This document shows positions 55,256 through 64,000 of a DNA stretch of 64,000 bases, in pieces. Source of the stretch: Paramyrothecium sp. XJ0827. Its lineage: Eukaryota > Ascomycota > Sordariomycetes > Hypocreales > Stachybotryaceae. The position numbers were made by a program, and so were the translations under genes. The notes beneath the pieces are model-generated. The model was not told the DNA's origin. It saw only the letters and a program-made list of their open reading frames with translations, and did not search any database. Within the stretch, counting starts at the first letter, position 1. Each line of letters starts with the position of its first letter. The stretch is taken from NCBI GenBank assembly GCA_020881915.1, contig JAJFPB010000002.1, forward strand, positions 5,467,001 to 5,531,000, written 5' to 3'.

Positions 55256-56483
55256 ATGCGGTTCAGCGTTCTCTCCCTCCTTGGGTCGGCCGTTTTCGGG
55301 CTGGCCACTGCCCTCGAGACCTTCGAGCGCAATGTCATCTTTGAGCCTCCTTCCGATGCCAATTGGACGGACCCCCGCGTGCTCTACGCGCGAACCGTCC
55401 AGCTCGAGGATGGCCGCCTGCTCGCGACCTGGGAGAACTACTCCCCCGAGCCTCCTCTGGTCCACTACCCCATCGTCGAGTCTTTGGACGGCGGTCTCAC
55501 CTGGGAAGAAGTAGGCCAGGTTCACGATACTGAGAACGGCTGGGGAATGCGCTACCAGCCTTTCCTGTACGAGCTGCGCCAGAAGGTCGGCGAGTATGAG
55601 GCTGGAACCATCCTCTGCGCTGGCAACTCCATCCCCACCGACTTGAGCCTGACCAAGATCGATGTCTATGCTTCGACCGACAAGGGCCGTACCTGGAAGT
55701 TTGTCTCCAGTGTCGTTGAGGGAGGCCGCGCTATTCCCAACAACGAGGAGACTCCCGTGTGGGAGCCTGAGATCTTGTGAGTCAATTGAGCCATTATGAC
55801 CCTACCAAGGAGTAGCTAACCTGAATGCAAGGGTGTACGAGGATGACCTCATCCTCTACTTTGCCGACCAGCGCGACGAGCCCACCGGCCAGTCCCTAAG
55901 CCACAAGACGACCAAGGACCTCGTTAACTGGAGCGAGACTGTCTCCGACGTTGCCTACCCCGACGACTACTTCAAGCGCCCCGGCATGCCCGTGGTAGCC
56001 AAGCTGCCGACTGGCGACTACATCTACGTCTACGAGTACGGCGGCACCACCATCACGCCCACCTACCGCTTCCCCATCTACTACCGCATCGCCAAGGACC
56101 CCCGACGCTTCGCCGATGCGCCCGAGTTCTACATCAACGCCACCAACACCGACATCCTGCCCAACAACAGCCCCTTCGTTGTCTGGTCCCCCGTCGGCGG
56201 CGAGCACGGCAGCATCATCGTCAGCAGTAACCTCAAGTACGTCTACATCAACCGCGAGCTGGGCGACCCCGACGCCTGGGTCGCCTACGACGTCCCCGAG
56301 GAGGGTGCCTACACCCGTACCCTGCGCGTCATGGAGGAGGACCCCAACTTCCTGCTCATCATGGGCGCTGGTGTTCTTCCCCCTAGCAAGACGAACAAGG
56401 TCACTGTCAGCATGGTCAAGATCTCGGAGCTACTGAGGAAGCCCGTGGGTGGATGCAAGCGCCGTCGATCTCTGCAAATGTAA
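55256..56483 (+). CDS. GH93 exo-alpha-1,5-L-arabinanase-type sialidase-fold hydrolase, 390 aa
   Basis: Secreted enzyme expected to release arabinobiose from the end of arabinan. Two exons, 55256-55776 and 55832-56483, with a 55-bp intron. Signal peptide MRFSVLSLLGSAVFGLATA. The six-bladed propeller fold shows Asp-box-like repeats (SLDGGLTWEE, STDKGRTWKF). Family phrases include RLLATWENYSPEPP, YQPFLYEL, TPVWEPEIL, FADQRDEP, RPGMPVVAKLP, YVYEYGG and YTRTLRV, which match fungal GH93 exo-arabinanases of the Fusarium Arb93 type closely. The ATG at 55256 is chosen because it begins the signal peptide; an in-frame ATG at 55139 would bury it. The protein ends with a short basic tail (CKRRRSLQM). Confidence 0.9.
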
Positions 56484-57320
56484 ACTATATTCATGTATCC
56501 AGTAAAGTTAAATTTGGCAATCTCAAGTAATGATATGGCTGAGAGGTCCAAACGATGCTTGATCCTGCCTCATTGTGCAGATGAATGTTATTACATCCCA
56601 TGCTCGCGACTTCGCATCGAAAAGTACGTTACTTACAGTTTGACGCTGTGCTAATAGGATTCAGACTACTCATTAATGGGCCTTAGGACATTAACAAAGC
56701 AAGGGTTTAGCTTTGGAAAAGAGTGAGCATAGTCTATAAATTTTCTTGAATTTTCTACCTCTATTCCCGTCATTCACTATACGGAGTCGAGTATTACGAT
56801 TCGTATGTAGCTTTCTGACTTTCGCTTTGTTAGGACGAAGAGATGAATCTTGATTATATGTCATTGTGGATGACTATAAGATCCCGAATGAAGGGATACT
56901 TGAGAAAGGAGTGAAGATTATAAGCGAAACTGTCGAGTGACCTAAAAGTTCATTTATCTTTCTTTAACCAAATAATATTAAGCCATCTCTACAGATATAA
57001 AACAAGAAATAATACATTCTAGAATTTGACCTGAAGAAATAAATTTTAGGCTATTTTTAAATTAATTGAGGAATATTCCTACCGGGTTTGCATTACTATA
57101 TCTGCTTGCTAAGCTTGTATTATTAGTTGTTTACATATCATTCTTCTATACTCCCCATAAACTGTAACATTGATTCATTTATTAGATTTTGAACATTGGA
57201 AGAAGCTCATTTCCTCATTTACTACCATGATAAGCCGTGGCATTTGGACTCTCAAATTGAGACTTGACATATCCAACACATTGAAACTCGACCCTTTCCA
57301 TACACCTATGAGGGAGAAGT
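56484..57320. other. AT-rich 3' flank
   Basis: Very AT-rich from about 56940 to 57170 (ataatattaagccatctcta, aattttaggctatttttaaa). No ORF above 60 codons with coding character. Could be decayed repeat DNA, but no repeat partner is visible in the window. Confidence 0.4.
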
Positions 57321-58022
57321 TTACACGGCTCTTCTGTAATGCCTTTTCGTAACAGATAAGGATAGCTCTTGGCAAGCTACTTCCTCCTTGGTTGTTGAAG
57401 TTAACGCACCACCATCTGAGCCAGGCTGAATGTTTGCCAGTATATTCTGATCGCAACTTGTGATCATGAAGTACTCCTTGACGCGCTTTGAATCACGTAG
57501 CCATTTGTCAATTCTCCAGGATGAGAATATCGGACGATCCGGATGCGTCTCCTTTCTCTCAAGTTTCATCGCTTCAACCGCGGAGGTAAACGGTCCCTGT
57601 TGCTCTGTAGCAACTCGCCACCTGGTGATCTCAAGGATTGGCGCTTCTGTAAGGCACGCAGCATCGTCTGATTTGTTGTCCGGAAACACACATCCGTCTA
57701 GAAGGGTGATTTCCAATTCGTCGTAGTTATGTTGCGGCTCAAGACCACGGAAATGATCCTCGCCTTCTAGAGCGAGCCACTCTGCAAAGGCCCTACTCGT
57801 AGGCCACAATGAGGAACCGAGGAGGACCTTGGGGTCCTCAATTTGCTGAAATGTTACTAGCCCCCGATGCTCCGGGAAGGGTGTTGTCGTAGATTTATTG
57901 TCCGTGTACCATGCGTCAAGGAAGGCGTCTTGCGAGTCGACTAACTGGTCTACTTGGTCCAGAAATTCTGATGGCAAGTCCTCGCTAATCATGTTTAGGA
58001 AGCACACATTGGTGACAGTCAT
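57321..58022 (-). CDS. Hypothetical protein, 233 aa
   Basis: Not recognised with confidence. The ATG at 58022 (MTVTNVCFLNMISEDLPSEF) starts a protein-like frame; the ORF extends 70 codons further upstream but that part is less protein-like. The sequence alternates strands and helices (VTFQQIEDPKVLLGSSLWPT, AFAEWLALEGEDHFRGLEP, then ILEITRWRVATEQQGPFTSA), which would suit a small alpha/beta barrel such as those in monooxygenase-like fungal proteins; this is speculation. No signal peptide or membrane helix. Confidence 0.55.
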   Translation of the reverse strand: MTVTNVCFLNMISEDLPSEFLDQVDQLVDSQDAFLDAWYTDNKSTTTPFPEHRGLVTFQQIEDPKVLLGSSLWPTSRAFAEWLALEGEDHFRGLEPQHNYDELEITLLDGCVFPDNKSDDAACLTEAPILEITRWRVATEQQGPFTSAVEAMKLERKETHPDRPIFSSWRIDKWLRDSKRVKEYFMITSCDQNILANIQPGSDGGALTSTTKEEVACQELSLSVTKRHYRRAV

Positions 58023-60638
58023 CTTTGGCGATGAGTGGCCGATAGCTTCACGATGGATTTTGAGCGCCGATGATGCAAACACAAGAGAGACGAAAATGTT
58101 ATTGCACTGAAGCTCTGGACGTGTGTCTAATTTATTTTGCCTCGCACTGTTCGCGCCTCGGCCATCCGGATGCGGATTTTCCAACGCTCCAGGAGCCTGG
58201 TGGAAATTGCGGAATGGAATGATGATCCTCACAAGCTACTGACTAGTGCTTAGGTCTAAGGTTGATGGTGTCTCCATCTTTGCCCTCATTGAGTTTAGTC
58301 CTGGGGTATGGGCTGGACTATTTGACAAGTGCGAGTAATGGCGCAAACCTAGACAGCAGGAACCCCGGAATGAGAGCCGCGGCAATTTACGAAAACAAGG
58401 TTGCCAGTGAAGCTCGGGGTGCATAAACACCACAGAAATCCCGTGATACCTACCTAAGCCACCGGAGAGACCGGCCTCATCGCAACAAAAGGTCAATGAG
58501 TTGCTATCCAAGCGATCCATCATTACCAATCTCTCGCGATATCAGAACTACCAACGAGGTCAGCTGGATTCGCAAAAGCTTGGTGGATCGGTTGTCCGAT
58601 GACTTTGCCATAATCGAATGGCGAAAGCTGTCCGGTTGGGTTTTTACTACGGTAGGATAATTCCCAGGGTGGCGAGTAGTGTTGCTGCTTTACTAATTTC
58701 TCATACGTGGTTAAGTTTGATTCCAAGATAGTATGGGTAGACATATTTCTCCGTCATGGTTGATGTGTATTTGATGTGAAATCACGTTTCCGGAACAATG
58801 AAAATGTCGACGTAGGAGATTTTGGCCCCGTCATGAGGTGATTTATGTATTTATCCAATAAATCCAGCCTCCAACACCAAAGATACAAGTAGCTACTATC
58901 TCCCTAGTTAGACACATTTCACCAAAGGTGTATGAGTTGGACATGAACTTGCAAACTGCCAGCAGCTCTAATACCGAGTGATCAACACCTCTCTTCAATA
59001 ACATGCTCCCGACATGAGTAGCGCCCTCCCTCAGTAGTGTTGGGTCGATAGCGGGCATATCTGCAGAAATAGTGGGATATTGCGGCGAAGAAAAATGTTA
59101 TTGAAGTAGAGGGAGGAAGAGAAAAAGGAGAAGAAGCTAACTTCACCACTCGCGGGAACTAAAAAATAAAATAAAAAAGCGCTAGAAATGCAAGATGAAC
59201 AAAAGGAAAGGGAAAAAAAAATAAAAAATTGCGGTATCAGCTCTTAATAGGGTACTTAACTAATTGTCGTGACAAGCTATTTCATCCTTCTCGTCCGAAT
59301 CGCCTCATGAAGACCCCTGCTGACAATGTGGGAGCGGCGATGAGATGCAGGCTAGCCCGGGTTCCAGGACAAATGAAGTGACCATCGAAGTGAGATGAGC
59401 CCATCTGTACGTGGATGGGCAGGAAAATGGGCTCATGCCATCTTATTTTAGTTTCAGTGTGGAGTGCTCCACAAACGACCAGGGGTAGGAGCTTACGTAG
59501 CTGTACTTGGTCTAAAATGGGTTTGACAAGAAGGGAAATGTCCTGATTCTTTGGGTGACAACCTTTACTTCGTCTTACAATACAATGGTCTTTCCAGACT
59601 TTGGTCTCGTGAGCTCTAAATAGGATGAACCTGGGCCAGGGAGACCGATAAATATCTTGGATGGCAGACAACCAGACTTTTTAGCCTCTGAAACGAGGTA
59701 ATCTGGCCAAAACGTTTCAGACTGGTGCCGTTTCACAGCGGCACTCCATCTGCCCACCATCTTGCCACGTAAACGAATCTATTAGGGCATCATAACAACT
59801 TGTATCCTGAAGCAACAATCAGTGTTCAATTATTTTATCAATACTATCAAGGGAAGTCTTGGGGCTTCCCATCATTTTTCATCCAGTAAACACTATACTT
59901 CCAGGATTCATGCTCATGAGTATATAGAAGTGGCAGCTGTGGTATAATGAACGACCCTGCCTACCTTGATCAGTTACAAACAGACCTCCAATATTAATAT
60001 ATTAAGTTTAACCTACGATAATTATCCCTTCAGATATGGCGACATCCATTTCAAGCCTGCGACATGGCTTCATAAGCATGTGGCTACTAAAATATGAGTA
60101 AGATTTGGATAAAACAACGGAAACAAAGCAGCCATATTGCTAGCGATGCCTTCTAATTATTTCCTGATTGCCCAAGCAAAAGAAGTGAGTGTTGTAATGG
60201 CATCCTGTTTATTTTACTTCGTCACATTAGTGCTGCTTGAGTGGGTAAATTCTGTCAGTAGTTGGGTGCCCTCTTCATCTTTGGTTGACTGTTTCGAACA
60301 AGAATTTCCCAGTTCAATCACAAGTATCAATCTCTTCCAAACAGTTACAATTTGACATGCTGCACTAATCTAATTGTGAGACGGACATTTTAAGAAGATA
60401 TGAGTCGGGCTGATATCATTCCTTGTGGTGGAGAGCGATGAATTCTGGTGGGAAGTACTAATAAACATGCTGCACTGCGTTGCTAGGATCAAGACGGCAC
60501 ATAATGCAAAGGGTTCTGGTCTTCGTATGCCTATCCTCTGGGACAGACATGCATCACCACAATAGGATAGTGGAAGTTTCAGTGGGGAAGTGTGGGAATA
60601 GTGTGCCATTCTCTACTTCGCTATGATTATTTCATTTA
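58023..60638. other. 2.6 kb region with weak small ORFs
   Basis: Mostly short minus-strand ORFs. Two are worth noting. At 58843-59058 MPAIDPTLLREGATHVGSML starts a 71-codon frame preceded by a pyrimidine-rich leader on the minus strand (purine-rich on plus, about 59100-59150). At 58523-58744 MSTHTILESNLTTYEKLVKQ starts a 73-codon frame. Neither matches a family I know, and no clear introns extend them. They may be small genes, fragments or chance. From 59760 to 60638 I see nothing. Confidence 0.3.
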
Positions 60639-62126
60639 CTAATTCCTTTCAGTATCTCCATCTGCTAAGGCTTTGGTTTCCGACACTGTTTTTTGCAACC
60701 TCTCAAACGCCCGTAAATCTCCCTTCTGATGCTCCTTAGCCTTGTTCAGCTTACCCAACACGATGTAAGGGTTAGTGCCCGGCTTAGCTTCATATACGCT
60801 CTCCTGGTTATTGCCAAATTGCATCTCCCCATCCGGGCTCCTGACCACCAGCCAGGGCGAAGGCAACAAACCGGTGTCCATATTCACATACCTTTCACCG
60901 TGAATTTCGCTACGCGTCGACTCAAAATTGCCAAAGGAAAAGTGGTCAGAATGCCCGAAGCGAAACTCCTGTAGGTTCGGGAGCGATGAATTGATCTTGT
61001 CGAAGACTTGCTCCCAGGTACCCGAGAAGCTAAACGTGCAAAGGTCGACATCAATAAAACCGAAAGAGCCCAAAGGAAGTCGTTGCCAATCATGCGTCGG
61101 CATCCTCCACCTCTCCACCTCTTCCTTCATCATTGACAAGTACGAAGCAATGTAGCATTGGTCGAGGCGCAGGTGGGTTAAGGACTTTTGTCTTAAAACC
61201 CAATCTAAGTGGCTGTGATGAGAAATGGTGAAATTTCCTAAATTGAGCGTCTTGAGCTTTGGGAATGATAGACTACCGCCGTCAAAGTAGCCGGGTGCGG
61301 TTCCCCAACATTCGTTAAATAGAAGTGTAAGGGAGGACAACTGTTCTGCGACTGGGGCTAGCCAGTGCTCTTGGAGGTACGGTTCAAATTTGACACGTTC
61401 GATACGCCCCAGATCGAAATCAGGTCCATGTGCTGCGGACTCGACTGCGATAAGGAGACGCAACTCTCGAATGTCGTTCATCACTACTTTGAAAAGCTTG
61501 GAAGTGGTGAACTCCGGAAGGGGCACATTCTGGAGGTTGTCGATTGTTAAGGAGTGTACGCGGCTGAAGCTGGGATTGTCTTGGGCACGCTGCCGAATGG
61601 CCTCAAAAACGGCGTAAAGCGTGTTTAGGCGCGCAGGGATGGTTTCCACCTCATCACTATGTCCGGAGCTATTCTCTACCCCGTAGCACATATCAGAGAA
61701 ACTCAGCGTAACGTGGGTGAGGTGACTGAGTTCCTTGATACGATTGATAGCTTCAGTGAAGGCTGGGTACTTCCCACTATCCTCCCATTCTGACCAAGCC
61801 TCGTCGTCACGGCCCTCTAGTAGGTCGTAGGGAGCGCTTTCGATGACCACACGTCTAAGCGCTGTCCTACTCTCCTCTTTGTTGAGTGCTGCATGCCAAT
61901 CTGGGAAGCCGACATTTTCATGGGTGAGAGTGAGGGAATGCATCAAACGAGCATATGGCAATGTGGCCCTCTTTGACTTGAAAGTTGTAGTGCGAAGTAA
62001 TTGGATGCCTTTGACAAAAGTCCACCGTAGTGCCATCTCTAAGTTGCTGAAATGAGGTTCCCCTGAGTTCCCAAAACAGGGTATCTCATTATTCCGTCTT
62101 TTCCCAAAACTAATTTGTTCAGCCAA
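60639..62126 (-). CDS. Large F-box/LRR-like hypothetical protein, 495 aa
   Basis: Single ORF of balanced composition. Many segments resemble leucine-rich-repeat turns as found in fungal F-box-associated proteins (LSHLTHVTLSFSDM, LTHLRLDQCYI, FPKLKTLNLGNFTI, LPNLQEFRFG, VHSLTIDNLQNV). No F-box helix is visible at the N-terminus, so either a 5' exon is missing or the protein is an F-box-less relative. The C-terminus is Lys/Glu-rich. If an F-box protein, it would serve as substrate adaptor of an SCF ubiquitin ligase; this is inference. Confidence 0.7.
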   Translation of the reverse strand: MAEQISFGKRRNNEIPCFGNSGEPHFSNLEMALRWTFVKGIQLLRTTTFKSKRATLPYARLMHSLTLTHENVGFPDWHAALNKEESRTALRRVVIESAPYDLLEGRDDEAWSEWEDSGKYPAFTEAINRIKELSHLTHVTLSFSDMCYGVENSSGHSDEVETIPARLNTLYAVFEAIRQRAQDNPSFSRVHSLTIDNLQNVPLPEFTTSKLFKVVMNDIRELRLLIAVESAAHGPDFDLGRIERVKFEPYLQEHWLAPVAEQLSSLTLLFNECWGTAPGYFDGGSLSFPKLKTLNLGNFTISHHSHLDWVLRQKSLTHLRLDQCYIASYLSMMKEEVERWRMPTHDWQRLPLGSFGFIDVDLCTFSFSGTWEQVFDKINSSLPNLQEFRFGHSDHFSFGNFESTRSEIHGERYVNMDTGLLPSPWLVVRSPDGEMQFGNNQESVYEAKPGTNPYIVLGKLNKAKEHQKGDLRAFERLQKTVSETKALADGDTERN

Positions 62127-63055
62127 TAAGAGGAAAGGGTTTCATGACTAAGCGGAAATTACTTCCCCGAAGGGTGGCACTAACTTGATCCTTGCCTCAA
62201 GCCAAGGCTTGAGATCCTGTGCCTTTTCACGGAAGAAATTTAATCGATTGCACGGTCAGACTCATGGATTACCTTCGCGATCAGTAGGAGAGCTATAGGG
62301 TCGATATGGAAGACCTAAAAATGATCAATGCAAAGGCTTCTGTGTGGCTAACCTACGATTCCAGTATCGAGGCAAACCGAGACTCGCCGCTAGATCTTCT
62401 GCCATCATGCAAATGCCACTCGTTCCAAAGAAAAATCTTTATGGGATTTCGGGTCATCGATCCTGAATCTTCCATCTACAAGTCTCGAGCCACACGCAAA
62501 ATTAGACAAGTCAGGCAGATTAAATAAATAGGTTCAATGACAAAATTCCAAAAGCACCGCAGCCAACGAACAGTCCACCAGACAATAATAACAGCTTTTG
62601 AACGTCATCATATTAATAGCAACAAGCTCTTGGCATGCTTATAGCGTTCCGAGAGGTGCCGCCGCCCCCAAATCTGACAGGGTGTTTTCGTAATCCCTTG
62701 ATTGACTCCAGGGAGTGGGCCATTCTTACATCCGGCCGAGAATGTTAGATCCTACGGTGCCTTGGCCTTGCACATGCAGCCACCGGGGGGTTCGCTTCCA
62801 GTACAAATGGTATTAGTATATATGCTCTCTTTTCTCGTCGTAATTGAGCCGTTCGTTTGCAGATTCCTCTGTTTTGACATTTTACACCATTCTTTCCTTC
62901 TTCTCTTTCCTTGCGTTTCTTTTTCTTTTCGCTTCTGGTTCTTTTTTTCACCTCATTATTGTCGATATATCAACAGTTGCATTGACCTGCACGAAGAACC
63001 ATAAGCACACGACCTGATTCTCTTGAGCACATATCCTTCTCACGCCAACGCCACA
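62127..63055. promoter_or_regulatory. Upstream region of secreted-protein gene
   Basis: Contains tatatat at 62817-62823, about 235 bp before the ATG at 63056, and a long pyrimidine-rich leader at about 62860-62960 (ttcttccttcttctctttcc). These suggest a strongly expressed gene to the right. Confidence 0.45.
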
Positions 63056-63676
63056 ATGAAATTCTCTTCAATTCTTGCTGCTGCGCTCAGCCTCATTGCT
63101 GGTGCAAGTGCCGTTGTTCAATTCGACGAGGAGGGTATGAAAAAGATCCGCAAGGACTCAAGCGAGCAAGGCATGTGCTTGCTCTTCAGGAACTTAGGTT
63201 TCCTTAATCCTGACGAATGCAAGCCAACTTGTGGAGAGCTTGGCACGGGATTCGTGGGGTGTTATGGTCTCGAAGACGATTACAACTGGGCTGACGACAA
63301 TGATGAGCTCTTCATGTACGGTGAATGCCGCTGCTCTGATATCATCGCGGAGTTCTGGGTCGATTACTTCATGGCTATACTCCCCGACCTGATGAAGGTC
63401 GGTTGCGCTATTTTCTTCGAAGGCGTCACGCAAGGTGTCAATCTTGCGACCTCGGTGCTCCCACAGAACCTGATTGCCAACGCAGGCCTGCGTGCTGGAG
63501 TTCGCGCCGCCAAAACGCTCAACAGTATGCATGGAAAAGCTTCGGCCATCTTCGAATTCGAGTCTTGGTACACTGGCATCTGCGATAGCGCCCCGTGGGC
63601 TGACGACATTGAAGGCGTGTTCACCAACCTTCTGACCATGGACGATCAGGTTGGCACAAGTATTGCACAGCAATAA
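63056..63676 (+). CDS. Small secreted cysteine-containing protein, 206 aa
   Basis: Intronless. Signal peptide MKFSSILAAALSLIAGASA, cleaved before VVQFDEEG. The mature protein of about 187 residues has cysteines grouped in its first half (GMCLLF, DECKPTCGELG, VGCYG, GECRCSD) plus GCAIFF and GICDSAP, eight in all and possibly four disulfides. The second half has helix-prone segments (LIANAGLRAGVRAAKTLN). I recognise no enzyme motif. Size, signal and cysteines fit an extracellular or effector-like protein. The ATG at 63056 is preferred over the in-frame upstream ATG at 63023 since it starts the signal peptide and has an acaatga context. Confidence 0.78.
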   Translation: MKFSSILAAALSLIAGASAVVQFDEEGMKKIRKDSSEQGMCLLFRNLGFLNPDECKPTCGELGTGFVGCYGLEDDYNWADDNDELFMYGECRCSDIIAEFWVDYFMAILPDLMKVGCAIFFEGVTQGVNLATSVLPQNLIANAGLRAGVRAAKTLNSMHGKASAIFEFESWYTGICDSAPWADDIEGVFTNLLTMDDQVGTSIAQQ

Positions 63677-64000
63677 ACGCTGGCTAGTTCAAGCTGCTCC
63701 TTCGACGTTCCGCCCTTTCGTAGGGATCGTATGGCCCACAAGGCAAACCACGGCCAAAGATGCAGGGAGTACGTCTTTTGTTGTTCATAGCAGGGGTCTT
63801 GTTATACCTGAATAGACTCTTTCGGTGAGAAGTTACATTGCATTGCAGACCCAAATAATGTGCCATGCGTATCAGAAACTGTTACAATAGCTTCAGGTAC
63901 TCTCGATACCTACTAGATGCTGTTAGCAGGCTAGAGCTCTCATGAAGTTTGTGTTTCATCCTGTATCCCACATCGCTACGAATTTAAGTGTGTTCACACA
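63677..64000. other. 3' flank at window end
   Basis: 324 bp downstream of the secreted-protein gene; no feature seen. Confidence 0.5.

Overview
This window is eukaryotic and comes from a filamentous ascomycete (Pezizomycotina). Most genes are split by short GT-AG introns of about 45-130 bp with CTAAC/CTGAC-like branch sites. Gene density is low to moderate with 0.5-3 kb spacers. The families are typically fungal: Zn2Cys6 regulators, HET and NACHT proteins, a PDR transporter, an AA9 lytic polysaccharide monooxygenase, and a CBM1-linked mannanase. A Sordariomycete with a plant-associated or saprotrophic life style fits best, but that is inference. One stretch near 11.2-12.0 kb looks like old DNA decayed by repeat-induced point mutation. 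No tRNA, rRNA or CRISPR was seen.

Layout. 0-5 kb: 3' part of an MFS sugar transporter converging on a Zn2Cys6 regulator, then a secreted protein. 7.4-10.5 kb: a NACHT (STAND) protein between two long non-coding stretches. 13.5-20 kb: a very short Zn2Cys6 protein divergent from a full-length PDR-type ABC transporter, with a perfect palindrome between them. 21-34 kb: a subtilase, a regulator-like protein without a zinc finger, a secreted alpha/beta hydrolase, an M13 metallopeptidase with seven coding exons, and another Zn2Cys6 regulator. 34.4-40.3 kb: a CBM1-GH5_7 mannanase, an unrecognised gene and a GNAT acetyltransferase. 40.7-46.4 kb: a HET-domain protein divergent from an Hsp70/HSPA12-like ATPase. 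47.7-49.9 kb: a type I membrane protein with a collagen-like segment. 51.6-56.5 kb: an AA9 LPMO, a 60-residue two-exon gene and a GH93 exo-arabinanase. 57.3-64 kb: an unrecognised protein, weak small ORFs, a large F-box/LRR-like protein and a cysteine-containing secreted protein.

Themes. One is secreted degradation of plant polymers and proteins (GH5_7, AA9, GH93, subtilase, hydrolase). A second is nonself-recognition-type proteins (NACHT, HET, possibly the divergent Hsp70-like ATPase). A third is efflux with a probable dedicated regulator. Exon structures were derived by hand from splice signals, reading frame and family resemblance; no database search was possible.
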